Of a stretch of 64,000 bases of DNA, positions 55,202 through 64,000 are shown piece after piece. Made by a program: the position numbers and the translations under genes. The stretch's first letter is position 1. Each line of letters starts with the position of its first letter. Below the pieces are notes generated by a model that was not told the DNA's origin, did no database searches, and saw only the letters and a list, made by a program, of their open reading frames with translations. Source of the stretch: an uncultured Pelagibacteraceae bacterium (lineage in GTDB: Bacteria; Pseudomonadota; Alphaproteobacteria; Pelagibacterales; Pelagibacteraceae); the NCBI GenBank assembly GCA_902632875.1, contig CACPEI010000001.1, positions 3,886-67,885 of the forward strand, in the 5' to 3' direction.

Positions 55202-57285
55202 TAAAGGACATCTCTTTTACCAACATGATTAGCCTTACTCACAATTCCTTCTGCTTCCATCATATCTATTATTCTTGCAGCTCTATTATAGCCTATTTGA
55301 AGTTTTCTTTGTAAAAATGATGTAGACGCTTTACCCTCTGATTTAATTATTTCTACCGCTGTTTGGTATAATTCGTCTTTATCACCCTGACTTTTAGTAT
55401 TTTCGCTTATTTCTTTTTCATCAGCAAAATTAAGTATTTCGTCAACATAATCTGGTTCTGCCTGGGATCTTAAAAAATTATTTATTTCTTCAATTTCATT
55501 ATCAGACACAAATGGAGCATGTATTCTTACAATACGATTTGCTGATGCAGATGACATATAAAGCATATCACCTTTCCCTAAAAGTTGTTCAGCACCTTGT
55601 TCACCCAATATGGTTCTGCTGTCAATTTTTGAAGTTACTTGAAATGAAATTCTTGTTGGAAAATTTGCTTTAATTGTACCTGTGATTACATCAACACTTG
55701 GTCTTTGGGTCGCCATTATAATGTGAATTCCAGCTGCTCTAGCCATTTGAGATAATTTTTGAATATAATTTTCTATTTCTTTTCCTGCAACCAACATCAG
55801 ATCTGACATCTCATCTACAACAACAACTATATAAGGCATCGGAAGTTTATGTTTAGTATTGTAACTGTCTATATTTCTAACGCCCTCTCTAGTCATTAGT
55901 CTATATCTACTTTCCATCTCTTTAACGACCCAGCCTAAGACAGATGCTGCTTTTTTGGCCTCTGTTATAACGGGACATAATAAGTGGGGAACACCTTCAT
56001 AGGTAGAAAGTTCTAACATTTTAGGATCTATTAAAATAAATTTACATATCTCTGGAGTATGTCTAAATAAAAGAGATAAGATAATTGTATTTATACAAAC
56101 AGATTTTCCTGAACCAGTAGTTCCGGCAATTAATAAATGTGGCATAGATGTTAGGTCTCCAACAATGGGTTTTCCAGAAATGCTTTTGCCTAACGCAATG
56201 GGTAATTTAATCTCTCTCTTTTTAAAGTCATGATTATTCAATATTTCACTTAAATAAACATTTTCTCTTGATGAGTTAGGTAATTCAATACCAATGGTGT
56301 TACTACCAGGTATAGTAGAAATTCTTGCAGACTCTGAACTCGTATTTCGAGCTATGTCATCTGAAAGATTTATTATTTTTGAAACCTTTACACCTGCAGC
56401 AGGCTCAAATTCATTTAAAGTCACGACCGGACCATTGCTAATTTTTTTTATATTACCACTTACGCCAAAATCCAAAAGAATTTTTTCAAGAAATTCAGGA
56501 TTAGAATTTTCGCTCTTACTTATGTCTACTCTTTCCTTCTTCGATGGTACTTTTAATAAATCAATTGGAGGTAACTTAAATTTTTTTTGATTATTTGATT
56601 GGGATTGATCTGCTTTTATAAATGGCAAATCTTCTTGAATTAAATTTTTTATTTCCTGTTGGGGAATGTATTCTTTGATTACTTCATTTTCTTTTTCATA
56701 ATTCTTTGTAGTCTTCCTAGTAAAAAAATTGATGAATAAAACAAAATTTTTGATTTGAAAATTGATACTAAATAAAAATACGATGAAAATAAGAATTATT
56801 AAAGAGTAATAAAAAATATTCTCATTTATTGAGATTATATTTCCTAAAAATAATCGATTGATATAATTACCAACAAAACCACCGTTTCCATTAATATAAA
56901 GTTCAAATGCTTCCGTGTAGTAGAAATTAAAAAAGGATGATCCAATTATTGAATAGACAACAATAAAAAAAGTATTTTCAAAAAGTAGAAATATATTTTT
57001 TCTTTTAAAAATATTGAACCCAGTAATTAGAAAAGTTAAAGGTATGAGATAAGATATTATTCCAATCGACTGAAGAAAAAGATCAGAAATATAACTTCCT
57101 TGGTAACCTAAAAAATTATTAATTTTTGTGTTTTCACTAAAGATAAAGTTGGGGTCTTCTGGTGAATAAGAGACTAAAGATATAAAAAGTAAAATTCCAA
57201 TAATAAATATTATAGTCCCAGCTATTTCGATTAATCTTCTTAGAGCAAAATTAAGTACAGAATTGGCTAGTTTTTTTATATCCAT
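55201..57285 (-). CDS. ftsK: DNA translocase FtsK
   Basis: Septal DNA pump that resolves chromosome dimers during division. Four membrane helices occupy about residues 15-185, a short linker follows, and the motor has AGTTGSGKSVCINTIIL (Walker A) and YIVVVVDEMSDLM (Walker B). The C-terminal winged-helix gamma domain (about 630-694) recognises polar DNA motifs. It has 694 residues, at the short end because the linker is compact. Confidence 0.96.
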   Translation of the reverse strand: MDIKKLANSVLNFALRRLIEIAGTIIFIIGILLFISLVSYSPEDPNFIFSENTKINNFLGYQGSYISDLFLQSIGIISYLIPLTFLITGFNIFKRKNIFLLFENTFFIVVYSIIGSSFFNFYYTEAFELYINGNGGFVGNYINRLFLGNIISINENIFYYSLIILIFIVFLFSINFQIKNFVLFINFFTRKTTKNYEKENEVIKEYIPQQEIKNLIQEDLPFIKADQSQSNNQKKFKLPPIDLLKVPSKKERVDISKSENSNPEFLEKILLDFGVSGNIKKISNGPVVTLNEFEPAAGVKVSKIINLSDDIARNTSSESARISTIPGSNTIGIELPNSSRENVYLSEILNNHDFKKREIKLPIALGKSISGKPIVGDLTSMPHLLIAGTTGSGKSVCINTIILSLLFRHTPEICKFILIDPKMLELSTYEGVPHLLCPVITEAKKAASVLGWVVKEMESRYRLMTREGVRNIDSYNTKHKLPMPYIVVVVDEMSDLMLVAGKEIENYIQKLSQMARAAGIHIIMATQRPSVDVITGTIKANFPTRISFQVTSKIDSRTILGEQGAEQLLGKGDMLYMSSASANRIVRIHAPFVSDNEIEEINNFLRSQAEPDYVDEILNFADEKEISENTKSQGDKDELYQTAVEIIKSEGKASTSFLQRKLQIGYNRAARIIDMMEAEGIVSKANHVGKRDVL

Positions 57286-57348
57286 ATTTAATGAATCAAA
57301 TTAACCACTTTGTATCATCTAATTTTTATTGTTAAAATTAAAATTATT

Positions 57349-58419
57349 ATGAAAGTTTGTATAATTGGAGATGGATTAACAAGTTTAACTTTGGCCAAAG
57401 CCTTAGTTAATCAAGGAGTATATGTTCATATTTTTACTCAGCAAAAATTAAGAAAAAAAAACAAAGGTCGCACAATAGGAATTTCAAAAAGTAATCTAGA
57501 CTTTTTCAACAAAAAAATATTGAATATCGAAAAATTGTCATGGGATATTAAAAAGATTGAAATTTTTACTGAAAATTTAAAAAATGAACGATTACTTGAT
57601 TTTAAAAAAGATGATAAAACGCTTTTTTCACTTATCGAAAATGATACTCTTTACGAAAATTTATTTTTATCATTAAAAAAAAATAAATTCTTTAAATTTA
57701 AAAAAGAAATTTATAAAATAAATTTTATTAAAAAAAATTATGACTTGGCATTTATTTGCGACGTCAATAGTTTGATCTCAAAAAAATTTTTTTTTAAAAA
57801 ATTGACTAAAGATTATAATAGTTACGCTTACACTGGAATTATAGATCACAAAAAAACTGATAATATTATTGCATGCCAGATATTTACAAAAAAGGGACCA
57901 TTTGCATTCTTGCCGATCTCTAATAAACAGACATCAGTTGTGTTTTCTGCAAGAGGTGAAAAAAATATAAATTTAAAAAAATTTGTTGAAATCTACAATA
58001 AAAGATATGACATAATAAATTTAAGAGAAATAAATAGATTTAACCTTAAATCATTTACTTTACGATCCTACCATTTCAAAAATATGTTAGCTTTTGGAGA
58101 TTTGCTCCATAAAATTCATCCTTTGGCAGGTCAAGGTTTTAATATGTCCATAAGAGATATCAAAGAAGTGGTAGAATTAATTAAATTTAAGATTAATTTA
58201 GGATTAGATCTAGATAGTTCAGTTTGTACAGAATTTGAGAAAAAGACTAAAACTAAAAATTTTCTTTTTATGAATGGAGTTGATTTTATCTATGAACTAT
58301 TTAGATTTGAGAGTGCCCTTAACCAAAAATTTTTAAGTAAATCCATGCAATTACTCTGCCAAAATAAAGAATTAAATAAACTTTTTATAAAGTATGCAGA
58401 TACAGGTACAATATTTTAA
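57349..58419 (+). CDS. UbiH/Coq6-family FAD monooxygenase
   Basis: Probable ubiquinone-biosynthesis flavin hydroxylase. KVCIIGDGLTSLTLAKALVNQG is the FAD ADP-binding loop and FGDLLHKIHPLAGQGFNMSIRD the second FAD motif. I start at the ATG at 57349, since the longer frame adds 13 hydrophobic residues before the FAD fold. The substrate position cannot be assigned between UbiH, UbiF and UbiI types. It has 356 residues. Confidence 0.87.
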   Translation: MKVCIIGDGLTSLTLAKALVNQGVYVHIFTQQKLRKKNKGRTIGISKSNLDFFNKKILNIEKLSWDIKKIEIFTENLKNERLLDFKKDDKTLFSLIENDTLYENLFLSLKKNKFFKFKKEIYKINFIKKNYDLAFICDVNSLISKKFFFKKLTKDYNSYAYTGIIDHKKTDNIIACQIFTKKGPFAFLPISNKQTSVVFSARGEKNINLKKFVEIYNKRYDIINLREINRFNLKSFTLRSYHFKNMLAFGDLLHKIHPLAGQGFNMSIRDIKEVVELIKFKINLGLDLDSSVCTEFEKKTKTKNFLFMNGVDFIYELFRFESALNQKFLSKSMQLLCQNKELNKLFIKYADTGTIF

Positions 58420-58421
58420 TT

Positions 58422-59081
58422 TTATTGAATAGTATTATTATCATATTGATCATATGTATATGTTGTCAATATTTCAGCAATCTTTGTTTTTCTAAGATTA
58501 ATATCTTTTGTTTCAAGTAAAATTTGTTTTTCCTCTAGGGTAAAAGGTGATGCCATTGCAAGTGCATTAATTATTTCATCTAAACTCTGTTTTTGCATTG
58601 CTGACCAATTTATTATAAATCCTTTTCTGTCAAAAAGAGTCTTAAGATCTTTGAAAATAATTTCCAAATCAGAGAACTTTAAATTATCTTTTTTGTTATC
58701 TAAATCGTTTTTGTAATCTTCAAATGAAATTTTACATTCACGGTATTTTTTATTAGTTTGAACTTCCTCAATAATTTTAAACCTAATTAATCCTTTTAAT
58801 TCGATTAAAAATCTTGCATCTTCGGTCTCTTTAAAACTTACAATTTTTCCCATACACCCAATATTATGGAGCAGAGGCGTTTTATTTTCCCCATCTTTTG
58901 AAACTTTTGGCTGTATCATACCTAATAACTTATCTGATTTCATAACATCGTTTATCATGTCAATGTATCTCGGTTCAAAAATATTAAGTGGAACAGTAGT
59001 TTTTGGAAAAATTATAAAATTACTTAGTGGAAAAACAGGTATTATTTTTGGTAAATCTTCATTTTTCATTATCATAAACAT
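58422..59081 (-). CDS. Lon N-terminal (LON substrate-binding) domain protein
   Basis: The 219 residues match the Lon N-domain alone, with IPVFPLSNFIIFPKTTVPLNIFEPRY and a helical end, but no ATPase or protease part. Such stand-alone proteins are common in alphaproteobacteria, function unknown. The start may be Met5 (59069). It converges on the UbiH-like gene with a 2-base gap. Confidence 0.87.
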   Translation of the reverse strand: MFMIMKNEDLPKIIPVFPLSNFIIFPKTTVPLNIFEPRYIDMINDVMKSDKLLGMIQPKVSKDGENKTPLLHNIGCMGKIVSFKETEDARFLIELKGLIRFKIIEEVQTNKKYRECKISFEDYKNDLDNKKDNLKFSDLEIIFKDLKTLFDRKGFIINWSAMQKQSLDEIINALAMASPFTLEEKQILLETKDINLRKTKIAEILTTYTYDQYDNNTIQ

Positions 59082-59136
59082 ACCATAATTAAAATTACTT
59101 GAATTAAAAAAAACGACACACTATATTATTTTTAAT

Positions 59137-59211
59137 GCGGGCGTAGCTCAGTGGTAGAGCGTCTCGTTGCCAACGAGAAGGTCGAGGGTTCGATCCCCTT
59201 TGCCCGCTCCA
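59137..59211 (+). tRNA. tRNA-Gly (anticodon GCC)
   Basis: A complete cloverleaf: acceptor GCGGGCG / TGCCCGC, D arm GCTC..GAGC, anticodon stem TCTCG / CGAGA around loop TTGCCAA (anticodon GCC), T arm GAGGG / CCCTT with TTCGATC, discriminator T and an encoded CCA. Each stem pairs, with one G-U in the acceptor and another in the T stem. Confidence 0.97.
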
Positions 59212-59253
59212 TTAATATGTTTAAAATAATCACTAGTATCTTTCAAAAATACA

Positions 59254-60126
59254 TTGAGGCTAGAGATATTCGTCAATTTAAAAAAAACTTTTTTTATTAT
59301 ATCTTTTTTTAGACTTATAAGAAAAAAGCTCACGTCAAAAATTAAAATAAAAATTTATGATTTTTATGTTTTTGCAAGCGTTAATAAGAAAAAAATGTCT
59401 CATTCACTTCTAAGAAAATGTGATTTTGAGGATACTCAAGAAATAAAATTGATTGACTCAATTTCAAAAAATTTTTTAATTTATTTATTTGATTGTGGGT
59501 CAAACTTTGGTTTTTATTCCCTTTATATCGCATCAAAAAATAAAGATAATAAAGTTGTGGCATTTGAAGCATCTCCGTCCACTTTTTTAGAAATGCAAAA
59601 AAATATTGAAATAAATAATTTTGTTTCGATTAAAATAAATAATTTAGCTGTTTCAAACAATGAGAATTTAAAGTTAACTTTAAATGAAAGTAAAAATGAT
59701 TGGGAAAGTTCAATCTCTCACTCTGATTTTGAGAATAAATCTAAAATTTTCATAAAATCCACTACTTTAGATGCTGTTACCAAAAAACAAGTTTTTGATG
59801 ATTACGCAGTTATTATTAAGTTAGATGTTGAAGGTCATGAAATGAATGTAATGGATGGAAGTTTATCTTTAATTAAAAAATGCTCACCATTAATAATTTT
59901 AGAATTCTCAAAATTTATTAGAAAAGATAAATTTTATAACTTTTCATATTTGGAGAACTTTTTGGTAAAGTTTGATTATGAAATCTATAATGCTAAATTT
60001 CAAATAACTTCTTTAGAGAAAGTTCTGGACGAAATTAACAAATTACCGAATAATATGTATGGGATTGGAAACAATTTTTTGATAAAAAAAGGATCAAAAA
60101 TAGAAAAAATAATTAAAAATGTCTGA
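59254..60126 (+). CDS. FkbM-family methyltransferase
   Basis: SAM-dependent O-methyltransferase of the FkbM type, with LFDCGSNFGFYSLYIA (SAM loop), KVVAFEASPS and IIKLDVEGHEMNVMDGSL (catalytic/SAM-contact strands). The start is a TTG at 59254, 42 bases after the tRNA; no better start precedes residue 48. It has 290 residues. It overlaps phhB by 8 bases. FkbM enzymes usually modify glycans or secondary products, but none are nearby. Confidence 0.85.
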   Translation: MRLEIFVNLKKTFFIISFFRLIRKKLTSKIKIKIYDFYVFASVNKKKMSHSLLRKCDFEDTQEIKLIDSISKNFLIYLFDCGSNFGFYSLYIASKNKDNKVVAFEASPSTFLEMQKNIEINNFVSIKINNLAVSNNENLKLTLNESKNDWESSISHSDFENKSKIFIKSTTLDAVTKKQVFDDYAVIIKLDVEGHEMNVMDGSLSLIKKCSPLIILEFSKFIRKDKFYNFSYLENFLVKFDYEIYNAKFQITSLEKVLDEINKLPNNMYGIGNNFLIKKGSKIEKIIKNV

Positions 60127-60463
60127 TCTTTTAAATAAAAAATGTGTTCCTTGTGAGGGTGGGGTGGCTGCATTTGACTTATCAGAAATTCATAAATATC
60201 AAAAAAAAATTGATGGATGGGAGGTCATCCATAATGAAGAAAAAATTTATTTTTTGGAAAAAAAATTTACTTTTAAAAATTTTTTAGAAAGCCAAAAATT
60301 TGTAAACGAAGTAGGAAAAATATCTGAGGAAGAAGGACATCATCCAGATATTACTTTTGGATGGGGTTATGCAAAAATTGATATTACGACACATGCAATT
60401 AAAGGACTTTCAGAAAATGATTTTATCTTAGCAGCTAAAATTGATAAGATTGTTAGTGCTTAA
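60119..60463 (+). CDS. phhB: Pterin-4a-carbinolamine dehydratase
   Basis: Dehydrates 4a-hydroxytetrahydropterin. HHPDITFGWGYAKIDITTH contains the catalytic His pair; the fold (GWEVIHNEEKIYFLEKKF, NEVGKISEEE) is complete in 114 residues. No phenylalanine hydroxylase is nearby, so its role may be pterin recycling for something else. It converges on purH with an 11-base overlap. Confidence 0.93.
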   Translation: MSDLLNKKCVPCEGGVAAFDLSEIHKYQKKIDGWEVIHNEEKIYFLEKKFTFKNFLESQKFVNEVGKISEEEGHHPDITFGWGYAKIDITTHAIKGLSENDFILAAKIDKIVSA

Positions 60464-61991
60464 AATGACGGTTTTTAGAAAAAACTAAAATTTTGTTAGT
60501 TCTGTTTACAAAGTTAATAATTTCTTTATCGCGAATCGAACCAGATGGTTGAATAATTGCAGTTACACCAGATTGAATTAATTTCTCAACACCATCTACA
60601 AAAGGAAAAAATGCGTCTGATGCAGCAACAACATCTTTATTGATTTTATTAAACATTTTCATTTTATCTATTGCTATTTCACAACTATCTACTCTGCTTG
60701 GTTGTCCAGAACCAATACCGATTGTACTTAAATTACTTGCTAAAACTATTGCATTAGATTTGACATGGCGACAAATATTAAAAGCAAATATAAGATTCTT
60801 TAATTGATCCTTATTTGGTTTTCTTTTTGAAACAACTTTGAAATCACTAGTCTTAAATTTATTAATATTACTCGACTGAATTAATAACATATGATTCAAG
60901 GATTTAAATTCAAATTTTTCACCAATTGAGAAATTTGAAGAGTCAATTAACCTTATATTTTTTTTTGATTTCAAAATTTTAAGTGCTTCTTTGTCAAAAC
61001 CATTTGCAATTACTACTTCTAGAAATATTTTGTTAAGTAAATTTGCGAGACTTTTCTTGATTTTAAAATTAAAACAAATAATACCACCAAAAGCACTTAC
61101 GGGGTCACAATCATAAGCTAATTTGAAACTTTTTAAATTATTTTTATCTATTGAGACTCCGCATGGGTTAGCATGCTTTACGATGACTGTTCCTATATTT
61201 CTCGGTAGTGATTTTGAAATTGTGAGAGCTGTAAAGATATCGTTATAATTATTATAACTTAATTTTTTTCCATGAATTTTATTTATACCGTCGTTTTTAT
61301 CTTTTGAGTAAATTGCACTTTCTTGATGAGAATTTTCACCATATCTCAATTTTTCAATTAAATTTCCATAAACAGTTTTTTTTTGAGGAAAGCTGATATC
61401 GGAAATTTTGTTAAAATAATTTGAAATCACTGAGTCGTAATAAGCTGTTTCTGCGAAGGCTTGTTGTGACATAGTTTTTCTAAATTTAAGAGATGTTGAT
61501 CCTTTATTTTTTTTTAATTCAGTCATCAGGTCATCATAATTTTCGCTTGAAGTTAAGACAGTTACGTCATTGTAATTTTTAGCTGCCGCTCGAGCTAAAG
61601 CAGGTCCTCCAATATCTATATTTTCTATAATTTTTTTATGATCATGCACGTGTTCTAGTGTTTTTTCAAATGGATAAAAATTAACGATTACCAAATCGAT
61701 ATTTTCATAATTATTTTTATTCATATCTTTTAAATGAGTTCTATTATTTCTTTTATTTAAGATCCCTGCATGAATTTTTGGATGTAAAGTTTTAACTCTT
61801 CCTTCAAGTATTTCTTTTGAATTAGTAAATTTCGAAACTTCTAAACATTCAAATTTTAATCTTTTAATTTCTTTGAAAGTGCCACCTGAGCTAATTAATT
61901 TAATACGATATTTTCTTAAATTTTGAATTAATGATTTTAAGTTTTTTTTATCTGATACAGATATTAAAGCCGTTTTAATTCTTTTCATCAT
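60453..61991 (-). CDS. purH: AICAR transformylase / IMP cyclohydrolase
   Basis: Last two steps of IMP synthesis. N-terminal cyclohydrolase domain (ALISVSDKKNLKSLIQNLRK, RVKTLHPKIHAG) and transformylase domain with VIVKHANPCGVSI and GIGSGQPSRVDSCEIA. It has 512 residues. It overlaps the heparinase-like gene by 4 bases, an alphaproteobacterial arrangement of rpe, heparinase-like, purH. Confidence 0.97.
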   Translation of the reverse strand: MMKRIKTALISVSDKKNLKSLIQNLRKYRIKLISSGGTFKEIKRLKFECLEVSKFTNSKEILEGRVKTLHPKIHAGILNKRNNRTHLKDMNKNNYENIDLVIVNFYPFEKTLEHVHDHKKIIENIDIGGPALARAAAKNYNDVTVLTSSENYDDLMTELKKNKGSTSLKFRKTMSQQAFAETAYYDSVISNYFNKISDISFPQKKTVYGNLIEKLRYGENSHQESAIYSKDKNDGINKIHGKKLSYNNYNDIFTALTISKSLPRNIGTVIVKHANPCGVSIDKNNLKSFKLAYDCDPVSAFGGIICFNFKIKKSLANLLNKIFLEVVIANGFDKEALKILKSKKNIRLIDSSNFSIGEKFEFKSLNHMLLIQSSNINKFKTSDFKVVSKRKPNKDQLKNLIFAFNICRHVKSNAIVLASNLSTIGIGSGQPSRVDSCEIAIDKMKMFNKINKDVVAASDAFFPFVDGVEKLIQSGVTAIIQPSGSIRDKEIINFVNRTNKILVFSKNRHFKH

Positions 61992-63586
61992 ATCCTTTTA
62001 ATATACCATTTAATATTTTCGATTTGATTGTATGAAATTTCAGAAATAAAAATATTTTGATTACTAGTATATGAATTTTTTTTACCGAAATATAAACCAT
62101 TATCAATATTTATATCAAAATTATCACAAGAAAATTTCCACCCTTCATTATCTAACTCGATCAAAATTGTTTTATTATCTTGAGTTTTCATTAATCTAAT
62201 GTTCGGTTCTACGTGAAAACGAATATCAAACTTAAAGTTTTTATTTTTTTTCTTTTTTATAATTTTATCTGTTCCTGTAAAAGCCATCTGTTCCGGGAAA
62301 TATTCAATGATTCTCTCATGAATAGAGCCATATTTTTTTTGATAACCATCATGTGCTAATTCAACTTTCCAATAATTTTTTTCAAATATAATTTTTTTTT
62401 TTAATATTTTTAATCCTCTATGAATCATTGAAGAATTATTAATATAACTTGATGAATGATCATCAATTACTAAAGTATTATGAGTAGCACTAGATTTTGA
62501 TATTTGATTTAATTTATCGTTTTCTCTGAAATAACCACAATTTGATATTAGTTTTTTTTGATTTCTAATTATTTCAAAAGATAATGCACCAGATTGATAA
62601 TTTTCTGTGAATTTTGAATTTGGCGTTGAGCCAGCGTCTAATGCGAGGCAGGTTTTTTTGTCTCTACAAATTATATATCCCCCAAAATCCTGGTTATCAT
62701 TTTTAAATTTATAACCCAATCTTTTTAAGTAATTATCAAACTCTTGATTATTAGAATTTGAATTTCCATTAAAAAATAAATCAGTATTAACATTCTGCCA
62801 AATAAACGAATAACCCTGTCCAAGATAATAAATTGTTTCCTCTACATTTTCGGGAACTGTTATTTGCGCTTCTTTGAACCATTCTCTTATTAGAATAAAA
62901 TATTTTAAATAAAATGTTAATTGTTTGATATTTCTAGTTTTGGGAAATCCTGTATTATCAAGAGAAACTCTCGATATTTTTTTCAAAATATTTAGAGCGT
63001 TTGTTAATTGATTTTTATCAAATTTATAACATAGACTAACAAGAATTATTGCAGCACAACCAATTAATTTATCGTCATAAACTTTTGTTTTATTTATTTC
63101 ATTAATAAGGTGATTGTTTTGTTTTTGAATCATCATGTTAAATTCTTTTTTATAATTTTCATCACTATCCTCAAATGTTAAGTTATAAGATGACAACCAC
63201 GCTATAATTCTTTTAGCAGTTAAATCAAAATCCCATGTTTTAGAGTTATATTTTTTATTTATTTCAATCCAATTTGATATAATTGACCTTGTAATTTTTT
63301 TTGAAGATTTTAAATCAAGACTAAATAACCAATAAAAACCATTTAACTTTTTAAGTTCTTTTCTACTTACATTATTTTTTAACCACACATCTTCAAATAA
63401 GAAGTCATCAATTTTTACCTTTTTTTTTTGATATTTGATTAAGGAAGATAGTAAATAAGGACTTGGTTTATAAAAAAAATCATTATTATTTACCTTTGAA
63501 ATTTTTTTGTCATAAAAATTTGAGTTTAAATAAAAGACTTTAAACTTTTTTGATATATTTGAAAAAAACCTATTTATGTAAAACAT
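61988..63586 (-). CDS. Heparinase II/III-like protein
   Basis: It has a helical N-terminal region (about 1-290) including the FYWLFSLDLKSSKK and KRIIAWLSSY segments and a C-terminal beta region (about 305-532) with ATHNTLVIDDHSSS, matching the heparinase II/III-like family. No signal peptide is obvious. It has 532 residues. The conserved rpe-purH setting identifies the alphaproteobacterial subgroup; true polysaccharide-lyase activity is unproven. Confidence 0.85.
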   Translation of the reverse strand: MFYINRFFSNISKKFKVFYLNSNFYDKKISKVNNNDFFYKPSPYLLSSLIKYQKKKVKIDDFLFEDVWLKNNVSRKELKKLNGFYWLFSLDLKSSKKITRSIISNWIEINKKYNSKTWDFDLTAKRIIAWLSSYNLTFEDSDENYKKEFNMMIQKQNNHLINEINKTKVYDDKLIGCAAIILVSLCYKFDKNQLTNALNILKKISRVSLDNTGFPKTRNIKQLTFYLKYFILIREWFKEAQITVPENVEETIYYLGQGYSFIWQNVNTDLFFNGNSNSNNQEFDNYLKRLGYKFKNDNQDFGGYIICRDKKTCLALDAGSTPNSKFTENYQSGALSFEIIRNQKKLISNCGYFRENDKLNQISKSSATHNTLVIDDHSSSYINNSSMIHRGLKILKKKIIFEKNYWKVELAHDGYQKKYGSIHERIIEYFPEQMAFTGTDKIIKKKKNKNFKFDIRFHVEPNIRLMKTQDNKTILIELDNEGWKFSCDNFDINIDNGLYFGKKNSYTSNQNIFISEISYNQIENIKWYIKRI

Positions 63587-63590
63587 AAGT

Positions 63591-64000
63591 TTACTTAGAT
63601 CTTAACAATTCAATATTTCTCTTTATATCTCCATTATTATCTTTGAATATTGTAGTGCCTGAGACAAGAATATTTGCACCTGCTTTTATTGCAGCTTTTG
63701 AATTTTCAAAGTTAATCCCTCCGTCTATTTCAATGTCAAATTTCATACCTTTATCCTCTTTAATAGCTGTCAAGTCTTTCACCTTAGTCAAAACCTCAGG
63801 CATGAATTTCTGTCCGCCAAATCCTGGATTTACACTCATTATGAGAACTAAATCAATTTGATCTAAAAATTTCAATATAACATCTATTTTTGTTCCTGGA
63901 TTAAGAGATAAACCAACTTTCTTATTTAATTTTTTTATTTTTAAAATTGACTCCACCAAATTATCTGTAGCTTCAGGATGTATAGTTATAATATCAGCTC
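63591..64000 (-). CDS. rpe: Ribulose-phosphate 3-epimerase, C-terminal part (cut by window edge)
   Basis: Interconverts ribulose-5-phosphate and xylulose-5-phosphate. The frame is open to the window end, reading GADIITIHPEATDN, then LVLIMSVNPGFGGQKFMPEVL and IEIDGGIN with conserved metal-binding and catalytic residues, then the phosphate loop ANILVSGTTIF. About 136 residues are visible; the N-terminus lies beyond base 64000. It is 4 bases upstream of the heparinase-like gene. Confidence 0.96.
   Translation of the reverse strand, partial: ADIITIHPEATDNLVESILKIKKLNKKVGLSLNPGTKIDVILKFLDQIDLVLIMSVNPGFGGQKFMPEVLTKVKDLTAIKEDKGMKFDIEIDGGINFENSKAAIKAGANILVSGTTIFKDNNGDIKRNIELLRSK

Noticed and set aside
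59148..59333. Minus-strand frame with GKGDRTLDLLVGNETLYH
   Set aside because: It is the antisense translation of tRNA-Gly, a well-known false gene, with no independent support.
1..64000. CRISPR arrays, insertion sequences, prophage, toxin-antitoxin or defence islands
   Set aside because: No spaced direct repeats, transposase, integrase or phage structural genes were found; almost all genes belong to core families.

Overview
The window looks like part of a SAR11-type (Pelagibacterales, Candidatus Pelagibacter-like) alphaproteobacterial chromosome. The evidence is very AT-rich DNA with long A/T homopolymers, genes packed with overlaps of a few bases or gaps of a few tens of bases, no insertion sequences or prophage, and gene orders typical of Alphaproteobacteria. 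No gene-free stretch exceeds 300 bases. The longest is the 281-base hemE-ppsR gap, which I interpret as the chromosomal replication origin.

Layout. 1-8903 (almost all minus strand): lnt (cut by the window edge), ybeY, phoH, miaB, a Fur-family regulator, a very short tsaB, nifU, trpS and murJ, interrupted by a polysaccharide deacetylase (+) and a Bax-like glucosaminidase. 8954-14460: malic enzyme-phosphotransacetylase fusion, BON lipoprotein, rsmI, an LpoA-like protein and rdgB. 14497-18292: the grpE, dnaK, dnaJ chaperone set with RpoH-like promoters. 18381-25177: dapB, nth, a PfkB kinase, a 2OG-Fe(II) oxygenase, an orphan winged-helix regulator, an L,D-transpeptidase-like gene, yggS, a ThiE-like gene and a TPR-sulfotransferase, closed by the one clear intrinsic terminator. 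25228-31016: major porin, DUF3576 lipoprotein, leuS, lptE, holA.

31020-45232 is the origin neighbourhood: parB, parA, rsmG (carrying a parS site in its coding sequence), mnmG, mnmE, rho, hemG, hemH and hemE on the minus strand, then the origin gap, then ppsR, maf, aroE, coaE and dnaQ on the plus strand. Genes point away from the gap on both sides, as expected for two replichores. 45225-64000: secB, fxsA, a Tim44-like gene, smr, a second small sulfotransferase, hslVU, hisB-H-A-F-E (interrupted by an antisense 2OG oxygenase), a DUF2061, HIT and GNAT cluster, lolA, ftsK, ubiH, a Lon-N-domain protein, tRNA-Gly, an FkbM methyltransferase, phhB, purH, a heparinase-like gene and a partial rpe.

Two core genes, hemG and hisF, are each split by one extra base in a homopolymer. 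This means sequencing error, or real frameshifts possibly rescued by slippage. I found no convincing new multi-gene defence, mobile or biosynthetic system. The observations most worth a second look are the origin with its DnaA boxes and 11-mer repeats, the parS site inside rsmG, the homopolymer frameshifts, RpoH-like promoters that would give nearly leaderless heat-shock mRNAs, divergent genes whose start codons share one ATGCAT, a miniature TsaB, and paralogous sulfotransferases set into conserved core gene order.
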